Positions 56,501-64,000 of a DNA stretch of 64,000 nucleotides are shown one piece after another. The stretch lies in contig NC_054701.1 in the NCBI RefSeq assembly GCF_016097555.1, positions 59,923,676 to 59,987,675 on the forward strand, in the 5' to 3' direction. The position numbers were made by a program, and so were the translations under genes. Within the stretch, counting starts at the first letter, position 1. Each line of letters opens with the position of its first letter. Source of the DNA: Gigantopelta aegis. Lineage: Eukaryota > Mollusca > Gastropoda > Neomphalida > Peltospiridae. The notes beneath the pieces are model-generated. The model did not search any database. It saw only the letters and a list, made by a program, of their open reading frames with translations, and had not been told where the DNA came from.

Positions 56501-57898
56501 AAAAACACATTGGCCACCGGGTGTCAAACCATGGTAATGCAAAACATTAAATGACTAACATCAATACAAAACTCAACAGCCAAACAAAAACACAGTGTAA
56601 AGAACTGTGCAAAAACACAAACAACACAGATAGATACTGACTTTTATTCAAAATTTTAATTGTATCTCGAAGAAAACAAGGGGATTTGTGCTGTATTGGC
56701 CATTCTCAACGAGAATGTTACACCCCTGCACCACGTTGAGGTTACAGCACGCACAGGGGCGTTTTTAAATGAGTTGTAAGATAAATGGTATCTAACAGAC
56801 ATGAATTTCTTACATATAAATAACAGGTTTTATGAAACTTTTAACATCTTTTTCAATTCAAAGTTATATACAGCCCTAACACCTATAGCTAACTTATCCA
56901 TCACAGACAAATAATTGTCAGGTTAACTATACATCAGTGTAATTGATTTTGATTGTGCTGTATTTTCATTGGATGTATGGCATTGGTGACCTGGTCATAT
57001 GTCTTGACATTGTTAACACATGTACATGTGTAAACAAGTATGTGTTATCAAAAATAATGAATGATGTTCTCACCAATGCAGTTTGTACTGCACTGCTATG
57101 ACTTACTCTCGGAGGGTGGGATTTAGCTCAGTTGGTTGAGTTCTCGCTCGAGGTGCTTGCACCACAGCATCGAACCACCTCAGTGGATCCATTCAGCTGA
57201 TTGGGTTTTTTCTTGTTACCAGTGCACTACAACTGGACAAAGGCTGTTGTATGTGCTTTCCTGTCTGTGTGAAAGTGGATATAAAAGATCCCTTGATGCA
57301 TTAGGAAAAATGTACCGGGTTTCTTCTGATGACTACGAGTCAGAATTACCAAATGTTTGACATCCAATAGCTGATGATTAATTAAGCAATGTGCTCCAGT
57401 GGTGTCGTTAAACAAAAACAAGTTGTTGTTTTTTAAAACTCTCGGATTCTGTTAGAGTTGTAAGTCTACACTAAAAGTTTTGAAAGTACGAGGCCTAGTG
57501 GGGGTGATGGGGTTCAGAAGAAATGAAATACAAGCACTCCATTAATATGCCCATGCAATTTAAGAACACATTATGAACATACTCTACCTGCTAATAACCT
57601 GACCTCCTGACCAATAAAACGCCCAGTAAGGATCACAGAATGGAGAGTTGTCTCCCTTACTCCACCACAGCTTACACTTGGGAGTTATCAAATGAAGTTT
57701 CAATTCTGGTGTCATGTGATTGTCGCTAATCTCAGTGTTTTGCACTATAAGTTTTCTGATGTAATCACCTTCAGAAAAAACCTCAACATGTTTTTTTCTT
57801 TGTGAAATGATAGAATTTGGAATTCTTGCTGATATTTTCTTAAAATTTAACAAATATTTGGTTCTTAATCTGCCATTTGACGACCAACAAATTTTCAT
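53195..57898 (-). CDS. ETFBKMT: ETFBKMT (METTL20), ETF-beta lysine methyltransferase (three coding exons)
   Basis: Minus-strand coding exons 57898-57588, 54866-54736 and 53526-53195 join in phase (311+131+332 = 774 bases) to 257 residues; the human protein is 262. All junctions are GT-AG. The enzyme is a mitochondrial seven-beta-strand methyltransferase that uses S-adenosylmethionine to trimethylate lysines of electron transfer flavoprotein beta. Visible marks: DPYWAFYWSGGQ, then VLDVGAGCGASAIAAAKTGA (motif I), NDVDEGIAAKMNAKLN, WDVVLLGDMFYD (the family post-motif) and ILIGDPGR, ending ENNGFTTGTVWTIKR. From memory, human has DPYWAIYWPGGQ, VLDLGSGCGATAIAA, LVVLGDMFYD and LIGDPGR. The basic N-terminus (RKKH, KKISAR) suits a mitochondrial presequence. 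The first intron probably also separates a non-coding exon ending at 58757. Confidence 0.95.
53655..54350 (+). mobile_element. LINE fragment (RNase H / C-terminal region)
   Basis: Sits in an ETFBKMT intron on the opposite strand. The plus frame reads TTIQWIP-stop-HCNIPGNEEANKFAKEGGKM, the RNase H text of I/Jockey-like LINEs (usual form WIPxHxGIPGNExAD). It continues MMRLRTDHCRLDYHMYTKF, an in-frame TGA, then VEHFLQHCPTYQNQRKAVWP, the usual His/Cys tail. No reverse transcriptase upstream, so it is 5'-truncated, with at least two in-frame stops. Confidence 0.75.
54376..54682 (+). mobile_element. SINE, head 1 / tail B, in ETFBKMT intron
   Basis: GAGGCAGGACATAGCCCAGT head (with a short deletion before CTTGATGCACGG), GGGATCGATCCCCATCTG box, standard body, and tail GTGCTCTAGTAGTGTCGTTA then AACAAAACAAAC. 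The target duplication AAAGGCTTTA is at 54366-54375 and 54683-54692. Confidence 0.9.
54736..54866 (-). CDS. ETFBKMT: ETFBKMT middle coding exon
   Basis: Acceptor TTTTAATGCAG, donor GAAG/GTACAG. Encodes YILDHPSQFLDKCVLDVGAG, then CGASAIAAAKTGAKTAISND and VDE. It holds the SAM-binding glycine loop D-x-G-x-G-C-G and the acidic NDVD after strand beta-2. Codon phase fits both neighbours. Confidence 0.95.
55094..55415 (-). mobile_element. SINE, head 1 / tail A, in ETFBKMT intron
   Basis: Complete reverse copy, from TTTTATTTAATGATGCACTC to CTGGGCTACGTCCCGCC. The target duplication CAACTTTTGTAAAA is exact at 55080-55093 and 55416-55429. Confidence 0.92.
55434..55695 (-). mobile_element. SINE family E, head 2, full copy
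   Basis: On the minus strand the head ACCAGCCTCGGTGGTGTTGT with GGTACTGGGTTCGCAGCCC equals head 2 of the tail-A SINEs. The rest is unrelated: GTAGGTGCAAGACCACTACA, CAGGACAGCGTGCTTGAACC, TTAATTGGATATAAG. The target duplication TTGTAAAATGTT is exact at 55422-55433 and 55696-55707 and overlaps that of the neighbouring SINE. Confidence 0.88.
55704..55925 (-). mobile_element. SINE relic, tail B
   Basis: AAAGTTTGTTTTGCTTAATG, TGACTACTGGATGTCAAGCA, CTTTTATATGGATCTTTCCA, CCTTTGATATACCAGTTGTG. The head is missing. Confidence 0.8.
55940..56080 (-). mobile_element. Head-3 tRNA-like SINE fragment
   Basis: On the minus strand GGGATCTTAACTCAGTCGGT, then AGAGCACTTGCCCGAGGTAC has tRNA-like A and B box spacing, followed by GGTGGTCCCATTC. 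It looks tRNA-like but has no cloverleaf and is part of the SINE head 3 family. Confidence 0.55.
56391..56802. mobile_element. Small MITE split by a family D SINE
   Basis: GTTAGATACCATTTATCTTA (56391-56410) is exactly matched in inverse near 56783-56802. The SINE 56470-56759 lies between them, so the original element was about 110 bp. Confidence 0.7.
56470..56759 (-). mobile_element. SINE family D, copy 2, full
   Basis: On the minus strand it begins near GCCCCTGTGCGTGCTGTAAC and ends GGGGTGTCATTAAACATTCA then TTCATTCA. The target duplication CGTTTTTAAATGA is exact at 56457-56469 and 56760-56772. Confidence 0.88.
57114..57437 (+). mobile_element. SINE, head 3 / tail B
   Basis: The head GGTGGGATTTAGCTCAGTTG, then AGGTGCTTGCACCACAGCAT and CGAACC is tRNA-like (A box TAGCTCAGTTGG). 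The body is standard and the tail is type B (GTGCTCCAGTGGTGTCGTTA then AACAAAAAC). The target duplication ACTCTCGGA is at 57105-57113 and 57438-57446. Confidence 0.85.
57588..57898 (-). CDS. ETFBKMT: ETFBKMT first coding exon
   Basis: The exon begins at 57917 after TTCTTATTCCAG, with ATG at 57898-57896; upstream codons in the same frame belong to the intron. Encodes MKICWSSNGRLRTKYLLNFK through ISDNHMTPELKLHLITPKCK and DPYWAFYWSGGQVISR, donor AG/GTAGAG. The human counterpart region is SLTPEIQLRLLTPRCKFWW then DPYWAIYWPGGQ. Confidence 0.94.
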
Positions 57899-58239
57899 TC
57901 TGTCATCTCCAGCTGTACTGGAATAAGAAGTATATAAGATTAATACTATGATAGTATATAACAATGCAATATAACATATTCCAAAAGGAAATATTTAAAT
58001 AGTATTATTCTTCTGCCATAACCATTTCACTTTTCATGCTCTTGAAAAATTAAAGGTTTTCGTAAATGATCTTAGATGCATTTTTTGGACACTTAAAAAA
58101 ATGTACTATGACTTTAAAACTGGATTTTAATAACAACACAAAGAATGAAAGTTTGGGGTGGGTGGGAGGAGGGACCGCCCCTGCACTGACAAGTGCAAGA
58201 GAGTACCAGCAGGCCGACCAGGATCGGTAGTGGGCAGAG

Positions 58240-58416
58240 GCATTTTTCCATTAATAGCAAGGGATTATTTTATATGCACCATCCCACAGACAGGATATCA
58301 CAAACCACAGCCTTTGATATACCAGTTGTGGTGCACTGGCTGAAACAAGAAATAAGGATCGATCCCAGACTGACCACGCATCAAGCAAATGCTTTACCAT
58401 TGGGCTACGTCCCGCC
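58240..58416 (-). mobile_element. SINE fragment, head 1
   Basis: Body and head on the minus strand (GCACCATCCCACAGACAGGA ... GGATCGATCCCAGACTG ... GGGCTACGTCCCGCCCC). The tail is absent, so this is a 3'-incomplete copy. The adjoining 58140-58240 is GC-rich unique text. Confidence 0.75.
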
Positions 58417-58459
58417 CCAACTTGGGGTGTGAATCCTAGAAAATCCTTCTCTTTTTTTG

Positions 58460-58540
58460 GGGGGGGGGGGGGGGGGGGTGGGTGCTGGGGTAGTGGTGGT
58501 GGTGGTGTGTGTGTGTGTGTGTGCAATGGCGTGTGTGTGC
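58460..58540 (+). repeat. G-run and (GT/GGT)n low-complexity tract
   Basis: A run of about 20 G with one break, then GGTGGT and GTGTGT repeats, in the ETFBKMT 5' intron. The short plus frame here is an artefact. Confidence 0.9.
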
Positions 58541-58756
58541 AATGACGTGGTCGATGAGCAAAATTATGATCCTAAAATAGGCGAGATTGCTACTTTAAAT
58601 TGTTTGATTTGTTATGACTTCGATACTTTAGTCTTTTACTAGAGACTAGAGTACCTTTGAGTTTAACAGTTTTATTTTGAAGAATACACTAATACTTTTA
58701 TATGAAACACTTAGCCTACAACAGATATTACATACGAATCACGAATAAATTCTTAC

Positions 58757-58841
58757 TCTGAATTCACGAGGCGGACCTTTCTGTATAGGCGTCTATTTGC
58801 AAGCGACGCATAAACAAAGTCACATGACTATAATGTAGAAA
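58757..58841. promoter_or_regulatory. Bidirectional promoter of ETFBKMT and the SWAP70/DEF6-like gene
   Basis: A minus-strand donor CAGA/GTAAGA at 58757-58755 suggests the end of a non-coding ETFBKMT exon. The SWAP70/DEF6 ATG is at 58842 on plus. The 85 bases between are richer in CpG (GAGGCGGACC, AAGCGACGCATAAAC) and include GTCACATGAC. There is no TATA box. Head-to-head housekeeping promoters of this size are common. Confidence 0.5.
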
Positions 58842-58937
58842 ATGGCGGCAGTTGCGGACGTGGAAAAATGTGTGTGGCATGCTTTCGATGCGTTAGATTG
58901 TCATAGAACAGGGATAGTACAAAAATCAAGTCTCAAG
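58842..58937 (+). CDS. SWAP70/DEF6-like, first coding exon (partial gene)
   Basis: ATG at 58842; 32 codons ending AAG before the strong donor GTAAGG. The sequence MAAVADVEKCVWHAFDALDC, then HRTGIVQKSSLK matches the N-terminal EF-hand-like region of SWAP70 and DEF6. From memory these have [26 protein letters not shown] and [26 protein letters not shown], and the human exon also stops at this Lys. These are PH-domain guanine-exchange and actin-binding proteins that act downstream of PI3K on Rac-family GTPases. An invertebrate single-copy ancestor of both is likely, so I give no symbol. Exon 2 is not seen within the window. Confidence 0.8.
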
Positions 58938-59615
58938 GTAAGGAATAAACATATTTTTATAATTTGATAAGTTTTCAATTATATTTGCAGTATGTCAGTG
59001 GCTATTTGCATCGCTTTTAAGGCTTCGACTAGTACTATGTAGTATGTTTCAAGTTTCACGTTAACTTCGTAGATATATGCGGAAGTGACAGCAACATGAG
59101 TCTACACTTCTGTGTCATTCATGTCGCTAACACATTCCTTTGTTGTAAAATAGCGTATTTACCATGGCTGCCTTAGGATGACTTTAATTAAAAAATTTTA
59201 AAGATACAGAAGTTACATGGGGGTGAGCCGTGAGGTGGAGGTACCCTACCACTAACCCATCTCACCAGACCTTGCCCTGCTTAAACACCTTAGGGTTACT
59301 AAGGGAAGGGCTAGAGTTATGAGAATTGCCAGAAGATAGTTGTTGACAACCATGCAGTTAACAAGCAGTATGAATGAAATATATATGTTTACTTAATTAA
59401 ATACTGGTACTCATTTTCATATCCACTAAATCATTAAAGTTCAGAAGTGTTTCTCATGGTCCCATAGATCATCAAGATAAATGTCTCCCGCTCGATATTT
59501 CTTATTGTGATGTTTATTGCGGTCCAGAATGATAAAAAGTGGACCGTAGATGTTTGCCTTGGCATTGACAATATCAGTTCAAGATAAATATTATCACAAA
59601 AACAAAAACCATATT

Positions 59616-59795
59616 CAGGGCTAGCTCAGGCACTTGCCAAATTCGCACATATTTTAACAACAATTTGTGAATTTTATTTTAATTTGGCGAAATAATTTCA
59701 AGTATTTAATTGATATTTTGTTACAAAATAACGGTGTTTCTATAAGTTTATTAGATAATTTGGTGAACTTTTCTGCTGACCCAGAACTAGCCCTG
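59616..59795. mobile_element. 180-bp hAT5-like MITE
   Basis: CAGGGCTAGCTC and GAACTAGCCCTG are inverse ends, flanked by ATATT at 59611-59615 and 59796-59800. A diverged inverse relative is at about 61960-62155 (TTTGGCAAGTGCCAGTGCTA). Confidence 0.85.
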
Positions 59796-60027
59796 ATATT
59801 AAAATATATCCTGCCTAATTTAGAATATATATTTTTAAGCATGCTTGATACATTTTTCAATATTCAAAATTTCTAGCTCTGCCTAGAGATTTTCACCACG
59901 TGACATACATGTGTATCCAATCCTCATCCTTTGAAAAGTAGATAAAAATATTAAAATAGAAAATTTATGCTGACTGGATTCAACTCAAATAATTATATAA
60001 TCAGCTGTTAAATTTAATTCAAACCGT

Positions 60028-60352
60028 AAATGTTTGTTTTGTTTAACAACACCACTAGAAAACATTGCTTAATTAATAAATTGACTTGTAGGTGTGAAAC
60101 ATTTGGAATTCTGAAACATTTAGTCTTTGTGAAAAACCCATTATATTTTGCCATTAGCAGCAAAGGATCATTTATGCAATTTCCCAAACAGAATAACACA
60201 TGCTATAGCCTTTAATATATAACAGTTGTGAGGCAAAGGTTGGGATGGATAAACAAAAAAAAATCAGAGAGTGGGTCCACTGACAGGATTCGATCCATTA
60301 ACCCAACCACTTCAGGTGAGCACTAATGACTAAGCTAGTTCCTGCCCCTTAA
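60028..60352 (-). mobile_element. SINE, head 3 / tail B, diverged
   Basis: Tail TGTTTGTTTTGTTTAACAAC then ACCACTAG at the left, partial body (GCAGCAAAGGATCATTTATG), and head 3 at the right (ATTCGATCCATTAACCC ... CTAAGCTAGTTCCTGCCCC). Confidence 0.7.
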
Positions 60353-60880
60353 GAGAAAAAAAAAGAGTAAATTAAACTTCATTTTTTTTTTTTATTTTTT
60401 TTAAACTACCCTACAAAATTACTGTGTGTGTGTGTATGTATATATATATATATATATATATATTAATTAACTATATTTTTTGTGGAATATTAAATTTGAG
60501 CCCAAATTTGTAACCTGTCAAAATATAACATACAATACATGTACATGTACAAACTACTTTCATTTATGACTGTATTCTGTAGACACTTTATCCATTTTTG
60601 GTCAGAAAACTCATTTGTAGTTCATATTTTAGTAAGTAACTTTAAACTCTACAATGTTCAGAGGAAAGGTCACTTCAACACAAAGTGTCATTGACTTCTG
60701 TCAAATGTATTAATTAGTAAAGACGGGTGCGGAAATGGAAAATATTTCACTAGTCCACTGGACCTGAACCAACTAAAATTTACTAGCCTGCCACAATTTC
60801 TACTAGTCTACCAAAGTCTGCATTAGTAAACTGCTGTGTGACCCTGGGTTTAAACCTGCTGAAGTGACCACCTGTATTAA

Positions 60881-61252
60881 AGGGACATGCCCTAGTTTTT
60901 AAACACTTAACACATATTTTTGACTATGACGACCGTTTTTGATAACTTAATTCATACTTTACTTAGATTTTATTGTTTAGATTATTAGTTTCCCTACATT
61001 TGAAGTGTTTTTGGTCATCCTGGTGTTTTTAATATCACAAAATACATTTCTCTTATTTTTAAAAACTCACGTGCGTCTGAGAAGTCAGAGTTATGGAGTC
61101 AAGTTTTAGTCTATTTTTAGAGGGTATTTCACCATTTCAAAGTGACAGACTCATGCTTCACTCATTTGTAACTTTATCCAAATGTGTTACAGGTTTGTAG
61201 ATTAACTAAACTTTTTGTTAATTTTAACGGATTGAAACTAGGATAAGTCCCT
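60881..61252 (+). mobile_element. TTAA-duplicating MITE, copy 1
   Basis: AGGGACATGCCCTAGTTTTT and (inverse of the right end) AGGGACTTATCCTAGTTTCA, flanked by TTAA at 60877-60880 and 61253-61256. 372 bp. The TTAA target fits piggyBac-like transposition. Confidence 0.85.
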
Positions 61253-61331
61253 TTAAGAGGATCTCTAATTTTCCCATATCATCTAATGTTGTGTAAACTG
61301 CACGTTTCAAGTACAAAATATATAATATTAA

Positions 61332-61702
61332 AAGGACATACTCTAGTTTTTAAACACTACAGCATATTTTTCAGTATTAGAGCCATTCATTATAACTGAA
61401 ATCAAACATTAATTATATTTTATTGTTTAGATTATCCATTTCTGTAGAACCGAAGTGTTTCTGCTCATCCTGTTGTTTCTAATATCACAAAATGCCTTTT
61501 TCATATTTTTAAAAATGCATGTGTGTCTGAGAAGTAGCGGTTTATTGATTCAAGTCGTCTATGTTTTTAAGGATATTTCCCAGTTTTAACATCACAGACT
61601 CTTCTTTCTTCTCTGTTGTAACTTTATCCAAAAGTGTTACAGGTTTGTAAATTAACTGAACTTAGTGTCCATTTTTACGAGTTAAAACTAGGGTGTGCGC
61701 CT
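61332..61702 (+). mobile_element. TTAA-duplicating MITE, copy 2
   Basis: About 371 bp, same orientation and colinear with copy 1 (TAAACACT...CATATTTTT, CTGAGAAGT, GTTACAGGTTTGTA), flanked by TTAA at 61328-61331 and 61703-61706. Substitutions are spread along its length, so the two are independent old insertions 80 bp apart. Confidence 0.85.
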
Positions 61703-61959
61703 TTAATAATTGTCGGTGATAAGAGGCCATTTTCTATTACTAGTACTCCTTTAGGTGGTTGTGCCTAGTTTTACAGGTTGTATACATGAGGAGCTACTTG
61801 ACGACTTCTTTGGTTTTATTTATGACTTCCTCATTTTAATGCAAGTGTTCTTGAAGTTAAGCTCTTTCTGTGTACGTGGGTTTTTACAGGCGTTTTGACC
61901 AACCTACGAAGTGGGCAATGAATGTATATCCTTATACAAGCATGTACATGTGCAGGATT

Positions 61960-62160
61960 TTAAAAACCCCAACCCCACCCTGGCTTGAAACTAGAGATAG
62001 CTCTGGGAGAGCAGAACATTTCACCAAATTATTTATTATTATGCAGAAACCGAGTTATTTTCAAACAAAATATCAATCAAATTACATAAAATTAATTTTC
62101 CAGATGTTTTTTAAAATTCACAATTGATGAGTTTGGCAAGTGCCAGTGCTAGTCCTGCTT
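61960..62160 (-). mobile_element. Diverged hAT5-like MITE relic
   Basis: Inverse relative of 59616-59795: ACATTTCACCAAATTATTTA, ACAAAATATCAATCAAATTA, GGCAAGTGCCAGTGCTAGTC. Confidence 0.5.
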
Positions 62161-62514
62161 GAAACACATGCACTTACGCGTGCGCACACACACTCACACA
62201 CACTTAATGGAGAACATTTTGTTTTTAAAATCTTGATTAGCAATATTTCTAGTCAAATGTTCCCCGCTTATCATAATTTTAGAGTTTATGTACAAATATG
62301 AAAGAAAAGAATATAAAGGGATAGAAATTAAGATATATTTTAAGAATTCTATCAGCCTATCTTGGGGACTAGTACTTAGACTAAAGAAGTTACACACCCC
62401 ATGAAAAATGACACTAGTCTCCCCATTATTAGTTGAAATCTTGAGTCAGATATATAAAATCCTGGGAAAAAACCCTTAGTATTACTGATAATTATCAGTC
62501 CATGCAACCAGATA

Positions 62515-62800
62515 GGACTATGGGTGTTTGTCTGTATGTCGGTCTGTCTGCCTGTCCCACATATAATAGTTTTTCAGATTTTTTCTTTCTTTTCTTGCAG
62601 TGCCTCTAGATATTGAGCTGAAATGTTTTGTATAGCTTTATTATGTAGAATTACAGATTACGTTTGACTTTCATAGTGATTTACCCACTGTTGACAGGGC
62701 TGTATGGCCCTTTGAACTTTGGAGACATTAAACTTGTTGGGCCTAGTAGGGGACATAATATGATATATTGCTTTAGCAGTACATGCACTGTCAGAATGCT
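62515..62800 (+). repeat. Dispersed repeat with GTCTGTCTGCCTG head
   Basis: GTCTGTATGTCGGTCTGTCT, TGCCTCTAGATATTGAGCTG, GGCCCTTTGAACTTTGGAGA, GTAGGGGACATAATATGATA. I recall this phrase order from dispersed repeats of marine invertebrates. No second copy is in the window. Confidence 0.4.
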
Positions 62801-63057
62801 TGTTAAATAATCACATTTAAATAGATTACTTGGCATGGGGAGCTATCACTCTCGCCCCCCATTGTGCATGTGAATTCAAATGGTATCAACAGGATAATAT
62901 CTTGAATTGCTTCCCATTATCAACGTTAGTGGAGCATTTGATTACTCCTGTTAAATTTTTTCATGTCACGGTCTGCTAACCAGGGGTAAGTGGAAGTTAT
63001 TCGTTTAGTGAGACCCTTTAGCACTTTTTATTTCATTTCACTTATTTGTGTGATTAT

Positions 63058-63262
63058 ATCCAATTAAGGTTCAAGCACACTGTCCTGGGCACACACACCA
63101 CTTCAGCTATTTGGGCCCTCTGTCCAGGACAGTGGGTTAGTTGTTAGTGGTTAGTGAGAGAGAAGAAGGTGTAGTGGTCTTACACCTACCCATTGAGTCG
63201 TTAAAATGTGCTCTGGGTGGGAGCCGGTACCAGGATGCAAACACAACACCACTGAGGCCGGT
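63058..63262 (-). mobile_element. SINE family E, copy
   Basis: Colinear with 55434-55695: ATCCAATTAAGGTTCAAGCA, CCAGGACAGTGGGTTAGTTG, AGAAGGTGTAGTGGTCTTAC, CTGAGGCCGGT. A short deletion removes the B-box part of head 2. Confidence 0.85.
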
Positions 63263-63628
63263 TTGGCACTTGTTGTCTAGATACATGTACATGTGGGGAG
63301 AGAAGAAATTTGTTGCCACCACAAATGTTACTCTTGTTGGAGAGCAGCAAAATTTCTTATATTTGGACTTTCCCAAGCATTGACAAGATCACATACCTTT
63401 GAAATACCAGTCGTTATTGGAATTAGGAAAAAAATACATATGTTGAATACCAGTGATGACTCAATGATGTTTATGTATTTTGCAGCTATACGCTCATGAT
63501 TTTTAACATTCTTAACACATATTTTGATGCCTGGGAAATAGATTGAAAATGTATTCACTTTGTGCAATTATACATACATGTTAATGTAGAACATTTATAC
63601 ATAACATTATATTATTATTTTGAGATGA

Positions 63629-63951
63629 AGAAAGAAAATGTTTTATTTAACGACACACTCAACACATTTTGTTTACTGTTATATGGCATCAGACATGGTT
63701 AAGGACCACGCAGATATTGAGAGAGGAAACCCACTGTCGCCACTTCATAGGCTACTCTTTTCGATTAGCAGCAATGGATCTTTTATATGCACTATCCTAT
63801 AGACAGGATAGCACATACCATGGCCTTTGATGTACCAGTCGTGGTGCACTGGCTGGAGCGAGAAATAGCGCAATGGGCCCACTGATGGGGATCGATCCCA
63901 AACCGACCGCACATCAAGTGAGCGCTGTACCACTGGGCTACGCCTTGCCCC
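63629..63951 (-). mobile_element. SINE, head 1 / tail A
   Basis: A full reverse copy from GAAAGAAAATGTTTTATTTA to CTGGGCTACGCCTTGCCCC. The target duplication TATTTTGAGATGA is exact at 63616-63628 and 63952-63964. Confidence 0.93.
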
Positions 63952-64000
63952 TATTTTGAGATGAGTGCACATTGCAGTTTATTACTTTGTTTTCTCAGAG

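Noticed and set aside
57114-57190. tRNA gene at the TTTAGCTCAGTTGG sequence
   Set aside because: A and B box-like motifs are present, but there is no full cloverleaf or acceptor stem, and the sequence runs straight into the SINE body with target duplications around the whole unit.
63980-64000. Exon 2 of the SWAP70/DEF6-like gene beginning at the window edge
   Set aside because: TTACTTTGTTTTCTCAG at 63982-63998 is a good acceptor, but only two exon bases remain, so nothing can be tested.
1-64000. CRISPR arrays, operons or ribosome binding sites
   Set aside because: All repeats are satellites or mobile elements without spacer pattern, and all supported genes have spliceosomal introns; the DNA is animal nuclear.

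Overview
The window is gene-poor, AT-rich, repeat-packed animal DNA. Short spliced exons, invertebrate orthologues and a dense population of tRNA-derived SINEs with TTTC, CTTCC or ACAAAC tails point to a mollusc, probably a gastropod or bivalve. This is inference: no species assignment can be made from the sequence alone. Most long open frames here are microsatellites, minisatellites or SINE bodies and are not genes.

Four host genes can be supported by exon structure. (1) The first coding exon of a TRAF4-like gene lies on the minus strand at 13091-13233. It has the TRAF4 N-terminus and the first half of the RING; the other exons are not seen in the 13 kb below it and presumably lie off the left edge. 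(2) A complete four-exon TIMM22 gene, the carrier translocase of the inner mitochondrial membrane, lies on the plus strand at 27733-33046. (3) A complete three-coding-exon ETFBKMT (METTL20) gene, a mitochondrial lysine methyltransferase, lies on the minus strand at 53195-57898. (4) The first coding exon of a SWAP70/DEF6-like gene lies on the plus strand at 58842-58937 and continues past the right edge. ETFBKMT and the SWAP70/DEF6-like gene start head to head and appear to share a promoter of about 85 bp. A fifth, unidentified minus-strand gene is possible at 25217-26289, facing away from TIMM22.

Layout: 1-2756 is a 67-bp minisatellite broken by a SINE. 2757-13090 is presumed TRAF4 intron with MITEs and a polypurine tract. 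13.1-18.4 kb holds the TRAF4 promoter and scattered SINEs. 18.4-19.95 kb is a 30-bp minisatellite. 20-23 kb holds an unassigned coding-like segment and a perfect 74-bp palindrome. 23.2-27.7 kb holds inverted promoter-like copies and the TIMM22 upstream region. 33-39 kb is a block of nested DNA transposons, including a 2.5-kb composite with 450-bp direct terminal repeats inside a TTAA duplication. 39.5-48 kb contains tandem repeats, a broken Polinton polymerase relic and Harbinger-type MITEs. 48-53 kb is repeat-rich intergenic DNA. 53-59 kb holds ETFBKMT and the shared promoter. 59-64 kb is presumed SWAP70/DEF6 intron with MITEs and SINEs.

The most unusual features are the composite mobile structure at 36152-38671, which may carry a captured exon; a set of CAG...CTG-ended elements with 5-bp target duplications; SINEs built from interchangeable heads, bodies and tails; and inverted copies of the TIMM22 promoter sequence.
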